In this document: positions 22,352 to 32,641 of the stretch, piece by piece
How positions within the stretch are numbered: position 1 is the first letter of the stretch
Layout: each line of letters begins with the position of its first letter
NCBI GenBank assembly: GCA_001695595.3
Contig: MBPM02000025.1
Location: forward strand, 62,001 to 126,000
DNA: 64,000 nucleotides
Source: Plasmopara viticola
Lineage: Eukaryota > Oomycota > Peronosporomycetes > Peronosporales > Peronosporaceae
Direction of reading: 5' to 3'
Notes under the pieces: model-generated
What the model was told of the DNA's origin: nothing
The model's input: only the letters and a program-made list of their open reading frames with translations
Database searches by the model: none
Made by a program: the position numbers and the translations under genes

Positions 22352-24460
22352 ACAAACTGTCCTTAACAGCATCCAAAACGCCTTTACGCTCTGTGGAAGT
22401 TTTGATAGTATATTGCCAAGCACCTTTCGCTTCGCTCGTGCACTGTACTGAAGATTGTAAGGCACGGCTCGGTCAAATACTTGGTCGAATACGTATCATG
22501 ATGCTTTAGAAGATTTCCACGTACGAGAAAGCTAAACTTTGAAAATGCTATCAAGAAAGACCCAGTGAGCTGCAAAAGTAGACGGAAGGGAGTTGACAAC
22601 AGCGACTTTATGTCTCCAACAAAATCGTTTTGAAGCGGAAATTGCAATATTACTGAAAGTGCTGATTGATGTACGTAAAAGTGGAGAGGCTCAAGCGAAA
22701 ATCGGGAGAGTCGAAAATGTGAACATCGGGAGATCATTCGTCAAAAGCGAATATGGATTTTGAATTAAATTTTGATGCAATCTATCGCTTAAGCAATAAG
22801 CTGTGACTGTAAATAGGTGAGTCATCACTAAATACCTCAATACAATCAATGTAGTAAAGACAAATCATCGTCAAACACTGGTGATATGTTCCATCTGCGT
22901 GGAAAAGCAGTTCGTCAAATATAGTGGTGTTGCGGTTAAGCCAAAGTGTGCGCAAAATGATGCAGCGAACAAATTAACGAGGGAAATCGGTTTGAGTGTA
23001 CCTGAAGTACTTGGGTGTACAGCAGGAACCATCAAACGATGGAGAAACAAAATCTATGACCAGACGATCGCGAGACTGGAAATATGTGAGAAAGGCGGGA
23101 AAAAGGCTCCACAGATCCAGGGCCATGTGGAAATTCTATAGCAGGTGATGAGGATTCGGGTATAGTGTGCTTACGAAACCAATGTACACCATCTGTATGC
23201 CAGCGATATTTGTATCAAAAATAAAGTTCATTGTGCTGAAGTCGAAAAAGGAATTTGCCATCGGAGAGTAGAAGATCGCGCTGGTGGCGACGCATAAAAG
23301 ATCAGTAATATGGCCTGAATTCTACGTCAGGGACAAAAAGTCGATAAAGTGAAAGCAGCGGTGGATCTTGCGCTATAAAAAGATTTTTAGTCGAACGTTC
23401 GGAAGTGTATAGATATGTTGACCGTCAAAATTTCATACGTGTAGCGCGCTGGTCATGTCGTCAGATGGCGGTAAATAATTCGAAAAGTCTTAGCAGTGCT
23501 GGAGGACAGCAATGCGCGAGTCGAGTTTTTTCTGAATTACAATTGTAAAAGAACGACCTGCCTAAAAAAAGGCCGATTAAAGCGTTGGGCAAGGTGTCAA
23601 AGTCTAGTAGATCATCATATATACTGCAAGTTTTGAAAGTGTCAAAATACCTTGATGTTACTGAGAAAGCAACAAGCTTTAAGCATCGCCAGGGGGCGGC
23701 TGGCTTTAAAAAGACTGAGAATTTAGTTACTCCAAATTAACTTTGTGCCACTTCCAGGAATTACATTCTTACTTAGATTTTTGACAATGATCTTAGTGCT
23801 CCAAACTGCGGCAACATCCCTTCAGTAAGTGGAATTGCTTTATCGGCGAGAGGTCGGTGCGGGTAAACGTAAAGAAAGTCTAAACCTGATGTTTAAACGT
23901 CAAATGCGTCAATAATGGTTATTTGAGCCTGAATAAGCCAATTTGAAGTAGCTGAAAGTTGTGGCGGCAGTAAATGATCCATTGGCAAATCAAATTGACC
24001 TGAAGTAGTTTATTAAACAACTCGACCGAAGTAGATCGAGACCCTCCTGAGTAATTATCCACAGAACACCGTTAGCTTCATATTTGGCCACATGTTGCAG
24101 GATCATTAATTGATACCGACCGCCATTGACGATGTTGCGCATTATTCAGGTGAACTGCGCAGATCTCGCTTCAAAGCTAAACGTGTACGCAGAAAACACC
24201 AAAGTGTTGATGATTGATGCGTGCTCCTTATCGCAAGAAACACACAACTTTAAAGCTAAATGAGCAGAAAATTGGGATGCGACTGCAGGTACGACTGCAA
24301 TGCCCAAAATAGAAGTGTGTTCGTGATCCTATGAAACAAGAGTTCCCAAAATTTGAGGTCGACTTCATATTTCAATGACACCAATAGTTTAAGGACGAAA
24401 AAATTGGCCCGTATTCTTCAAAATAAAACTGCATAACAGTGGTGGCACAAACAATTTTAC
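22352..24460. other. Degenerate stretch, possibly with a pogo-like transposase relic
   Basis: A plus-strand ORF at 22881-23141 ends with VLGCTAGTIKRWRNKI, which resembles the helix-turn-helix part of pogo/Tigger transposases. Further on, near 23265-23320, the plus strand reads SRRSRWWRRIKDQ, which could be part of the same DNA-binding region (a W-rich CENP-B-like motif). Stops and shifts break it and no catalytic block is visible, so the assignment is tentative. The rest of the stretch shows nothing recognisable. Confidence 0.3.
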
Positions 24461-24465
24461 GCGAG

Positions 24466-25330
24466 TTAAAGTATAGAGCGCAAGTGTAATGCTTCTATTA
24501 AATTCTGTAACACCATCTCTAGAACGTTGGATGTGATGCGATGAATTATGGATGATAGTACGGCAGGCCTAATACTTATTGCCCGCGGAGAAGAAGGCAA
24601 AGGCGAATTAAAGAGCACGGACAAATCGGGAAATAATGGGTCTCTCTGTCGAACGCCGGCTTTCAAGCTTAAAAATCCTAGAGTGAAAATCAAATATAAC
24701 TTTAGCACTAGGATGCTTCAAAGAGCCTCAATCAAAGTCTTCACCGGGCTCCTATTTAGTCTTTGCCGGACAAGACAGATCAGTTTAGCATAGATTGCGA
24801 CGCTTCAGACCGTGTCATCAGTTGCGAGCATACTGCACCGTTAAGAAAGGTCTTGATCCAGTGCCTGCCACCAAGCACTATGGTATAGGTACACCGTCCG
24901 GATCATAGGAGCTGGCACACCGACAATAATGAAATAAATTATGGAAGTATCGTAGCGCTTGACGTGTGTCTCGCCCCCGAACACATTCAAACTGGTTGAC
25001 TTCAGAAAGCTAGGTATAACTTGCTTAAGGCAATAAAACAGACACTTGGACCAAACCTGGCATCTTGATTCAGTAATGCCAAAGCCTAAAGCTCTTAGGG
25101 TTAGATCAAGAGCCGTCAAGGATATACTTACAATGCTAACATCTAGTTATTCGAACCTTTCGAAATTGAGTTGCACCAATAATTTTAAGAACCTGAGCCC
25201 GTTTGACCAACAAACGCTGATAAATTTCCATAGGTATTCATCCGAGCCGGGATATTTCCCGCGGGTGAGTTTAGCAGCATGGAGAAAATCATTAGCCGTA
25301 CGCGGGACGTCAAGCATAGCTGCGTTGGTC
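24466..25330 (-). pseudogene. LINE-type reverse transcriptase relic
   Basis: On the minus strand three stretches of a non-LTR reverse transcriptase appear in the right order. Near 25270 is AKLTRGKYPGSDE, for the conserved GKSPGPDG block. Near 25090 is LTLRALGFG, resembling the L...GF block. Near 24665 is KAGVRQRDPLFPDL, for RGVRQGDPLSP. The frames are interrupted and the spacing is not normal, so pieces have been lost or inserted. No endonuclease or tail is visible. Relatives of this element could have supplied the enzyme that moved the SINE-like copies in the window. Confidence 0.6.
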
Positions 25331-27690
25331 GGCGTTTGCTTTCGGATTCTATGAAGAAAAATGTCCTAAGGTTTTCGACAGCTTAAGTGCCGATGTTTGA
25401 CCATGAAATCATAAAATCAGAGTGAAAGACAATATAACAAAACTGGCGATAGGTGGATGGTACTGTGTTATGATGTTTGAATAATTTTAGAGGCGTATTA
25501 ACCAATGAAGAGCTTCGACTGTGGCGCGATGGGGGATGTTTTAAAGCTTGCTCACCAGACCTGACATCTACGTCAAACTTAAAATTGTTATTACGGCCAC
25601 AAATTGCCATCAAAAACGCTAAGGAGACTTGGCAAAACATGTCACGCTGATGTCGATTAAGGCCAGTTAGTTCAGGCAATCAAGGTGCCAAAGCTGGTGT
25701 AGGTCCGAATTGGGATCCGTAGTCATATTAATATCTCGTAGCACTAAGTGTACGGCAGAACCATGGAAAAGAAAGCAAATCGATCAACCGGACCTTCAAC
25801 AACGTTAAAAAGATGTGGATTTCCTTCAAGTTCGTGGACACGGCTAAATATTGCTTACACAATAGAGGTGAGTCTGTAACAAGGGTCGTTACGTCTTGCG
25901 GAGAAAGTCATACTTTTATCGGATAGCCATCAATAGAAGATTTCATGCATTGAAGGGCTATGGTAGTTAGAAACTAAAGAATCAGTAGTACATGCTGCAC
26001 CTTCCGTTGTGTTGATGTCATGCTTAAGCTCCGCAGTTAATTGTTTTGCACTAGAGCGATTGTATTGTGCTTTTCGATGAGGAGTTGCGTTTGCCCATAA
26101 ATGAGCGATTGGGTTTACAATCGGAATTTTTTTTTCAGCCATAAATGCATTAGCGGCAGTATCCGACACGGCGAAATCAACGTCACTTTCGACATCGTGA
26201 AGTTTGGTGCTGGAGAGAAAAAGTTAGATACAGAAGGGCCCAGTGACGTTGAAGTAGCCACATGAGAGGCAGCAGAGCAATACTGCGAAAAATCCAAATA
26301 TTTCCTTGCATTTTATTTTGGAAAGAGATGAAGTAAATCCGCAGGGATAGTATCTTCAAATGGTGAGATTTGTCGGATATTTCTTCGGCAGTTGCTTTGG
26401 CATCCATCTGCGTAGTCGCTTCCGTTTGAAGGATGCAGATCAAGCTCAGTACAATTTGGTTATAGCACAAAACTGTATAGTTGACTCGACAAGTTCGAAG
26501 TTCTATCATTGCCATAGTCAGGCGACGAAATTTTAATTTCCTAGAGAGAGGAAATCGGGGTTGGATCCAAAACAGCTCGTGCTTTAACTTGTCTAGAAAA
26601 TACGGTGCTCCCGAATTCGCACGAATTTGGAAAGGATGCACGTGGGTGATGCACCAATATCGAAACCCCCGGAAAAAGAAATATCCCTTTCTTGATTAGA
26701 ATAACGGATCAGCAGCAGCCCCCTTCTTAAGACTGCACAAGTTGTGAATCTTGAATGAGGTTGTTTGGTCTCTCCGGTCGACCACTATCAGCAGTAAAAT
26801 TCAAGGGGGTAAGAATTAAAGGCGCTATAAAAACGAACCAGAAACTGTCATTGAAGACAAGTCGCTCAGTGAGCGACAAAGAATCCGGTGGTGTGCTGCA
26901 AGTTGAGCGCAACGGAGATGACTGCAAAGCCTTAAGACCGTAGCGAGAGGCCTGAGGCGAAGAACAGCGATCAAACGCGGCTCATGCTGTGTTGCCTACA
27001 GGCTACGCTTTGTATTGAACATCCTGCCCGCGCTCATTCTACTACAAGTTTAAATTGTCGGGTAGCTCTTGGCACCAGGAAACCCCAAGATCCACCTGGT
27101 GAGCTTTAAGCTACGCCTTGCTAGCTTTTAGTGACTTTCGCACTAGGTGGTCTACTGATACACTGTTGGTGCATCAGTTGTGTCTCAAAGCGTATGCTTG
27201 CTTTTGGTCCAACCTCATTCACGCGAGATTTCTATGGTAGCAGTAATCGTCAATTTTAGTATCGTTTCTGACATTTAGCGAAAAGCCACCTACACCTTCT
27301 ATGTAAGCCGTTGTGGCTAATATTCAGAGTATTTGCCGACTCAAAGAAGTCATATACGGTTCGAACCAAGCAGCTTATGCCTGAAAGAGATTATTCACTT
27401 GCAAATTTGCCGACTCGGGCTTAACGTCATGTAGAAAACATGAATCTTAGCAAAAAGATTTCTTCTACGATGGCATGATTATTGCAGCGAAAATAAATAA
27501 GAAGGTATGAAACTTTTACGGAAGGCAATTGAAATAAAAGAATTTAGTGATGCTATGCTAATTTTTGGAATGAGAATCCGACCATAACCGGACATGGAAG
27601 ATACTGATGACTAAGTAGACTCGTTTCGTTGACGTTGTAGCGCGCCTTTCTATAACAAAGCCATAAAGAAGTATTCAATTCGTATTAGCC
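25331..27690. other. Degenerate non-coding stretch
   Basis: On the minus strand between 26520 and 25930, broken frames read in series, including MDAKATAEEISDKS, VATSTSLGPSVSNF and IAHLWANATPHRKAQY. This could be a decayed gene, but I recognise no family. A short inverted repeat (CACCAGG / CCTGGTG) lies around 27073-27101. Otherwise nothing is identified. Confidence 0.4.
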
Positions 27691-27709
27691 AAAGCTCAGA
27701 CTGTCAAAG

Positions 27710-28331
27710 ATGCAGTCTCCAACGACAGATGCCGGACGAAAAGGGATGCGCTCGAAGACGTTCTGGTCACTTATTCGATGTATCCTATCTACCACGACAT
27801 GCACTCGACCATACCTTGCATGTATTAAGACTCAGCTTTCTCGATTCCTATATATCCATGCCGACAGCACCGAAAGACTGCTATTCGTATGCTATACTAT
27901 TTGGAGAAAACGCGAGAGCACGGGCTTGTGTCTACAAAAGTGGCGTAAATGGATCACATTTGTGACATACACCGATGCTGACCAGGGCAGCAATACTGAT
28001 GATCAAGCCTCGATATCAGGGTATCATGGGTACGGAATGACACGCTTTGCGATCAACGAATGCGAGCTATGCTTAGAAACCTCGGCAACGAACAAATACG
28101 GTTAATTTTGATCGTGTAAGGTAAACACTGCTGGATATAATGCTCGAACAAAGCATGTAAATATCAATTACCACTTCACCCGAGAAAATGTGCTTCGGTT
28201 GCAATTTAAGTATGGTTCATTTGCGCCAAGAATTAGACATTAGTCATGACTGGCAAAGCCGAGACTTCAGTTCCTTTGAAGTGCAAGTGGTATACGCTTC
28301 AAGCTATCTACGCATGAGTAGTGAGTGGGAG
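27710..28331 (+). pseudogene. Second Copia relic: RNase H and pol C-terminus
   Basis: Plus-strand frames contain FVTYTDADQGSNTDDQASISGY, matching the RNase H block (SDADWAGD...KSTSGY). Further on are ARTKHVNINYHFTREN, for the conserved [14 protein letters not shown], and LAKPRLQFL, the usual Copia C-terminal stretch, each in broken frames. At 28323-28331 the polypurine tract GAGTGGGAG is followed by TGTTG, the start of an LTR. Upstream parts of pol are missing or too worn to see. It belongs to a different lineage from the element at 3-7 kb, judging by the protein differences. Confidence 0.75.
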
Positions 28332-28406
28332 TGTTGATCTTGCAACAAGTACGTCACAAACGCGTGCGCTGAATTAGAAAAAGCAAATCAAGCATATTAA
28401 ACGTAT
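28332..28406 (+). repeat. LTR remnant of the second Copia relic, cut by the MULE
   Basis: It begins TGTTG right after the polypurine tract, as an LTR should. It is interrupted at 28407 by the MULE terminal inverted repeat. The sequence just after the MULE (from 29866) is probably the rest of this LTR or its flank, but no second LTR was found to confirm it. Confidence 0.45.
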
Positions 28407-29865
28407 GGGAGAATACCTTTTTTTAAATAAAATGGAAAAAGTACTCCTTCAAAACAAAAAATATACCTAGCAAAAGTATACATGCAGAAAATAATAAATA
28501 GAGAATTTGTACCTTTAAATAGTAACTTTACCACATGCAATCTGAGGGCAGCAATTGGGTATATGCAAGGATTACATGCGTTTGCTCCATATGCATTACG
28601 CGGCATGGCACTGGATGGCAATTTTCTCAGGAACAAAGTTGGAGGTGTGCTGTTGGTGGCGTGTTTCAAAAATGGGAACAATGAGTTTCAAGTTGTTGCC
28701 AGTCGCACGCGTCAGCAGTGAGACTTAAGCAAGTCGGGCGTGGTTCATCAAGTTCCTGTTCTAGTATTTACCTGTACTTCCAGCCTTCGTAATATCTGAT
28801 CGTGACAAGGGACCAGTGCCAGCAATGAAAGAAAATGACCACATTTCTTTTGCTTGCGTCAAAATATTTATCTAAAGCTTACAAACAAGACGTTGAAGGA
28901 ACATGAATAGGGCTTAGCACGTGCACTGACCAGGCAATCGCGCGAAGCCAAAGAAAAAGAACTGGTGAAGCTAGATCGCGAGGCAGTTGAATAGCTAGCT
29001 GATGTTGGCTACGTGATGTGGTCAATTGTCCATAGTCCATGCTCACAATATCGAATATTTACATACAATAACGTCGAATCCATGAACAACGCGCTAAAAC
29101 ATCCGTGAAATACCGATCTTGGACTGTATGATGGCAATTGAACGCTACGTCGGTACGAAGTGGCTCGAATTTGCTGAACAGACCAAACAATGGGGTGTGG
29201 TTACGTCTTATGCGGCCAGTTGCATCACTTCAATGTTAAAAATGTACGAGGTGACAATTCAAGTCTGTCCAAGTTCAACAACATTGTTTGTTGTGTCGCT
29301 TCGAATCGGAACAAACAAGCCAATGGAGTATGCTGTTTAGATTGACAGTATCAGTTGTACCTGCACGTGCGGTGGTGTGAAGGATATGAATGCTCCTTGT
29401 CGATACCTCATAGCAGCACTCAAGCTGTCACGTGCAAAATTGTTATTTGGGGATATGTGGTCTATCTACTTGCCTACGATGAAGCACTCGAAGTGAATCC
29501 ATTTGTGACAAGAGTGAACTAGTAAAGAGTAAGCATCTTCCACCAAATCCGCTCAAAAGAAAAAGTTCACTCAAAAAGAAGCGAATCGAATCACAGCATG
29601 CTACATTAGAAGTTGATGCGTTGTTTATCGATGCGGCAGCTGTGGTCAAGTGGGACACAACAAGCGTCGATGCACCAGTAATGCGCAGCATAAATGTATA
29701 TTTTCTCTAGTGAGTTAGGTATATTTTTTGTTTTTCAATAGGCTATTTACTTCGTAGGTAGATTTTTACATTTTAATAGAAAAGTTGTGATCCAAGATAG
29801 ATCTTTCCATTAAAATATATTTTTTCCATTTAATTTGAAAAAAGGTATATTTTTTCCATTCTCCC
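28407..29865 (+). mobile_element. Mutator-like (MULE) DNA transposon, degenerate
   Basis: The left end starts GGGAGAATACCTTTTTTTAA. The right end, reverse-complemented, starts GGGAGAAT and then, after an 11-base insertion, also reads ACCTTTTTTCAAATTAAATG. The flanks are TAAACGTAT (28398-28406) and TAAATGTAT (29866-29874), a nine-base target duplication with one mismatch. Nine bases is the classic MULE length. Inside is a broken transposase with a SWIM-type region and a zinc knuckle. At 1459 bases it lacks the N-terminal part of a full transposase. Confidence 0.85.
28482..29707 (+). pseudogene. MULE transposase remnant
   Basis: Plus-strand fragments in order are: GMALDGNFLRNKVGGVLLVA, with the first catalytic Asp; VISDRDKGPVPAM near 28793, with the second; and YNNVESMNNAL near 29065, with the Glu region. 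These are followed by YVGTKWLEFAEQTKQWG and VVSLRIGTNKPMEYAV. A SWIM zinc region follows (CTCTCGG...CRYLIAALKLS), where the usual CxH reads CxY. Near 29635 a one-frame-over stretch gives CGSCGQVGHNKRRC, a Cx2Cx4Hx4C zinc knuckle. Several stops and frameshifts make it non-functional. The protein would have catalysed cut-and-paste transposition. Confidence 0.85.
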
Positions 29866-29874
29866 TAAATGTAT

Positions 29875-31170
29875 TCGCCTGACAATTTTACTGTGCCTTA
29901 ACAGGTGCATTCAAACCATCGCAACCTGCATCTGACAGACCCGTCAAAATTTGACGGCTTAAAATCGGCAATAAACTTATTTTTGTGATACCAAATCATC
30001 CGGGCTGAGGTATGCTTGCGCTAGCAGCCGCATCGGAGGTACGCAAACGTGTGACGTGCGACTCGCCGAATGGATTTGCACGTCAAGCGCCCTGCCCGTC
30101 AATATTTAGTACAGTACATCTTTCGGCGCGAGCAAAGCAAATCGTGCACTATTAATAATTCCACATTGTGGAGACGTTATATATGGTGTAAAAGGACAGA
30201 TCGTAAGATTGTTCATAAATCATGTCCATTTACGGTATCTATATATACCGCTGAAGTTCAGGCCACTGGTACCATATCCATTCCAGAGTACCTACCCGCA
30301 CTTTCAGCTGCCGCAAGATTCAAAAGGCCCTGCTTAACACACAAAAAGAAGAAACATAAAAATAGCCGGTACAAATAATTGCGCTTCCTTAACTTCTGAC
30401 GCGAGTACGTAAAATTAGCCGCTGCCGACGTTTAATTCGCGTGGTGGTTTCATTTCTTAAAGTGGCGTGTCGATTTTACCGATTTGCAGCATTAAATTGT
30501 AAATTTTAATGATAGATTCTAGATTCGACAAGTAAAAGTCCTTTTTTCCAGGGCCGGTGAAATGACTGGGCATTGTCAAAAGACCGCTGATAGCGTCCTG
30601 TCAGTGGAGCTAGCGCCGCTTCCATGCATCATAATTTAGTTAAATTGAGTGTGCTTAATGTCCTTGCCACGTTAATCCTGTACTGATACGTACGGAGCCG
30701 ACTACGCGGGAACAACGTGCAAGAGATTGTCGATGCTGGTAACTTTATCAGCGTCAATTGTCTTGATATGGCTTGCGCCGTGCGCTCCATACCGAAAAGT
30801 GAAAGTCTGGACTATCGATAGAAATTTACATTTGACGCGGTTCCAAGTGTGGCTTTAGCATGATTCATACTTCACTCACTCAACGTACACAGTCCCTATG
30901 CGCAACTTATACCAAAATCATTTTATCTGAGCTTGCGTGTGTAGGTCTGCGTGTTTCATGTCAGGAGTGTGGTCATCTCTCATGTGACCCGTCCTTAAAC
31001 TAGTGGCCTTCTCGCGTTTCGCGGCACACTTAAACGGTCAATGCGTCGTGCCTTCCTAGTCTACATACGACATCGATCGCTTGGACACTTGCAATAAATA
31101 GAGCTAGTGGCTCTCAATTTACTTGTGGGTTGTGCAAGCCAAAAATTCCAATGTCTTATGGCACCTCTGA
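29875..31170. other. Non-coding stretch between the MULE and the secreted-protein gene
   Basis: The 102-codon ORF at 30070-30378 includes KSCPFTVSIYTAE, faintly like the N-terminal zinc region of MULE proteins, but support is too thin to call. From about 31180 the sequence starts to match the inverted duplicate at 21180. Confidence 0.45.
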
Positions 31171-31367
31171 CGAAAACCTGATTCAGTTACTGAACATCAA
31201 GGGACAGCATCAACTTCAACGGACTACTATTTCGTCAACCTCAGCCGGTACTTGGATACATATCGGGAAACAATCGATATAGGTTTGCTCTGGCTTGATC
31301 CATTTCTCTCGACATGGTAGTCCAGCTGCAGTGTCATGAGTGAATCACTGTTATGTCCACTAGTCAA

Positions 31368-31384
31368 TCATTCTTCAATTTTCG
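31368..31384 (+). promoter_or_regulatory. Oomycete-type initiator (Inr plus flanking promoter region)
   Basis: TCATTCTTCAATTTTCG fits the oomycete core promoter, an initiator of the YCATTYYY type followed by a CAWTTTNYY-type flanking region. It lies about 50 bases before the ATG of the 406-residue gene, a normal 5' UTR length for oomycetes. The equivalent site in the inverted pseudogene copy has lost the central C of CATT and reads GATT. Confidence 0.6.
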
Positions 31385-31420
31385 AAGCCGGGCGCAGTAT
31401 CTATTTGTATTCACAAAAGA

Positions 31421-32641
31421 ATGAAGATTGCTTCTGGCCTCGTTTTAGCAGCCGTCGCTGCAAACGCTGCAAACGCTGCAAATGCTGCAAGCACTGGCAA
31501 CCCAACGTACCTGCGTTCGTCGGGCTTGTACGCCAGTACAAGTGACAAGGAGGTTCCAGACTCACTCGGCCTCATTCAGAGCAATGACAAGGTTGATGAC
31601 AATCAGCTTGAATTGCAGAATGTCCTTGACACCTCTGAAAAGACGCGAGACTCAAAAGCTGACAACACTCACACCTTTGCTCTATCGAAGCTTTCTGACC
31701 GCAACTTTAACATAGCTGACGAGATTGATACCACCAGTGGTGAGTCGAGCAAGAATGATGTGTCATGGCAAAGAGATGTCCAGGATCCTACCGTCAATGA
31801 CGCTGCTCCATTGAGCACGATTTCGAAAGACTTTTCGTCGGACGATAAGTTCGGCAGTAAGACGAAAGATGTGCAAAGCCTCAATTTTGTTGATCAATCA
31901 CAAGTCGCGGATGCTGGCTTCTCTCGAGCTGATGGTCTATCGTGGTTATCTAACCGGTATGCTGAATTAGGCGAAGACATAAACTTAAACGGAGGACAAG
32001 TCAGCACTCGCGACACTTATTCAATCAATGATTACTTGTCAAGTCAAGGGGGTCTCACCGACGATGACGCAACTCATAATTCGTACATGGACGACTTGCC
32101 AATGGACGAGGACTGTGGAAGCAAGAAGGACGATTTGCAGAGCTTATTTGTTGAGCTGCTGAAGACACAAGTTCCAAATGCTGATAACTTTCCTGCTGAA
32201 GGGCTGCCGTGGCTATTCAACCAGTACTCCGCCGACTTAATATTTACGGAAGACATTAGAAAGACAAGCGAGAAGGACTTCGACAATGGTGATCAGCAAC
32301 GGCTTGAGACTGCGAAAGACTCTTCCCTCTTTTATGGCGCATCGGAGGGCACTTTCCTGGTTGACACACCTTTGATCGAAGACAACGATGTAGATGGTCT
32401 GGACCAGGAGAAGCAACCACTTGCAATCAAGATTTCAAGTTTAGTGAACATGCAGTCCACGCCCACGATCCAGAATCCAGTTTTAATGACTCGCTTTTCC
32501 AGTATTTCCAAATATTTGCAATCAGAGGGCAATACGAAGACCGGTAGTGTGCTGTTGAGTGACTACGACAAGCCCATGCCTGCAAAGTCGACGAATGGTG
32601 AACCAGTCTATGAGGAGAAACGTGCTCAATCCTTCGAATGA
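31421..32641 (+). CDS. Predicted secreted protein, 406 residues, unknown function
   Basis: The start is the ATG at 31421, supported by a signal peptide right after it: MKIASGLVLAAVAANAANA, with cleavage likely near residues 23-25. There is no membrane segment after that. The mature part is acidic, rich in Ser and Asp, and has a single Cys (residue 232). An internal duplication is visible: residues 145-187 (GSKTKDVQSL...GLSWLSNRYAEL) align with 233-279 (GSKKDDLQSL...GLPWLFNQYSADL). No RXLR, dEER or crinkler (LFLAK) motif is seen, although YLRSSGLY follows the signal peptide. The features fit an apoplastic or host-directed secreted protein of a pathogen, but function is not shown. It is a single-exon gene in a gene-poor region, with a broken inverted paralogue at 19781-20908. 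It should not be called an effector without expression data. Confidence 0.85.
   Translation: MKIASGLVLAAVAANAANAANAASTGNPTYLRSSGLYASTSDKEVPDSLGLIQSNDKVDDNQLELQNVLDTSEKTRDSKADNTHTFALSKLSDRNFNIADEIDTTSGESSKNDVSWQRDVQDPTVNDAAPLSTISKDFSSDDKFGSKTKDVQSLNFVDQSQVADAGFSRADGLSWLSNRYAELGEDINLNGGQVSTRDTYSINDYLSSQGGLTDDDATHNSYMDDLPMDEDCGSKKDDLQSLFVELLKTQVPNADNFPAEGLPWLFNQYSADLIFTEDIRKTSEKDFDNGDQQRLETAKDSSLFYGASEGTFLVDTPLIEDNDVDGLDQEKQPLAIKISSLVNMQSTPTIQNPVLMTRFSSISKYLQSEGNTKTGSVLLSDYDKPMPAKSTNGEPVYEEKRAQSFE
31447..31495 (+). repeat. Coding microsatellite (GCTGCAAAC units) in the signal peptide
   Basis: Near-perfect GCTGCAAAC/T units encode the Ala-Ala-Asn run of the signal peptide. The intact gene has more units than the pseudogene, which has AANAAS only once. 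Changes keep the frame because each unit is nine bases. Confidence 0.75.

Noticed and set aside
24178..24230. Plus-strand VYAENTKVLMIDA, resembling a LINE YADD motif
   Set aside because: The other LINE motifs nearby are on the minus strand, and no further plus-strand reverse-transcriptase motif is present. Chance is more likely.
30070..30378. 102-codon ORF with KSCPFTVSIYTAE as a MULE N-terminal domain
   Set aside because: It lies outside the MULE's right inverted repeat and has no other supporting motif.
31421..32641. Calling the 406-residue protein an RXLR or crinkler effector
   Set aside because: No RXLR, EER or LFLAK motif is found. YLRSS after the signal peptide is too weak to count.
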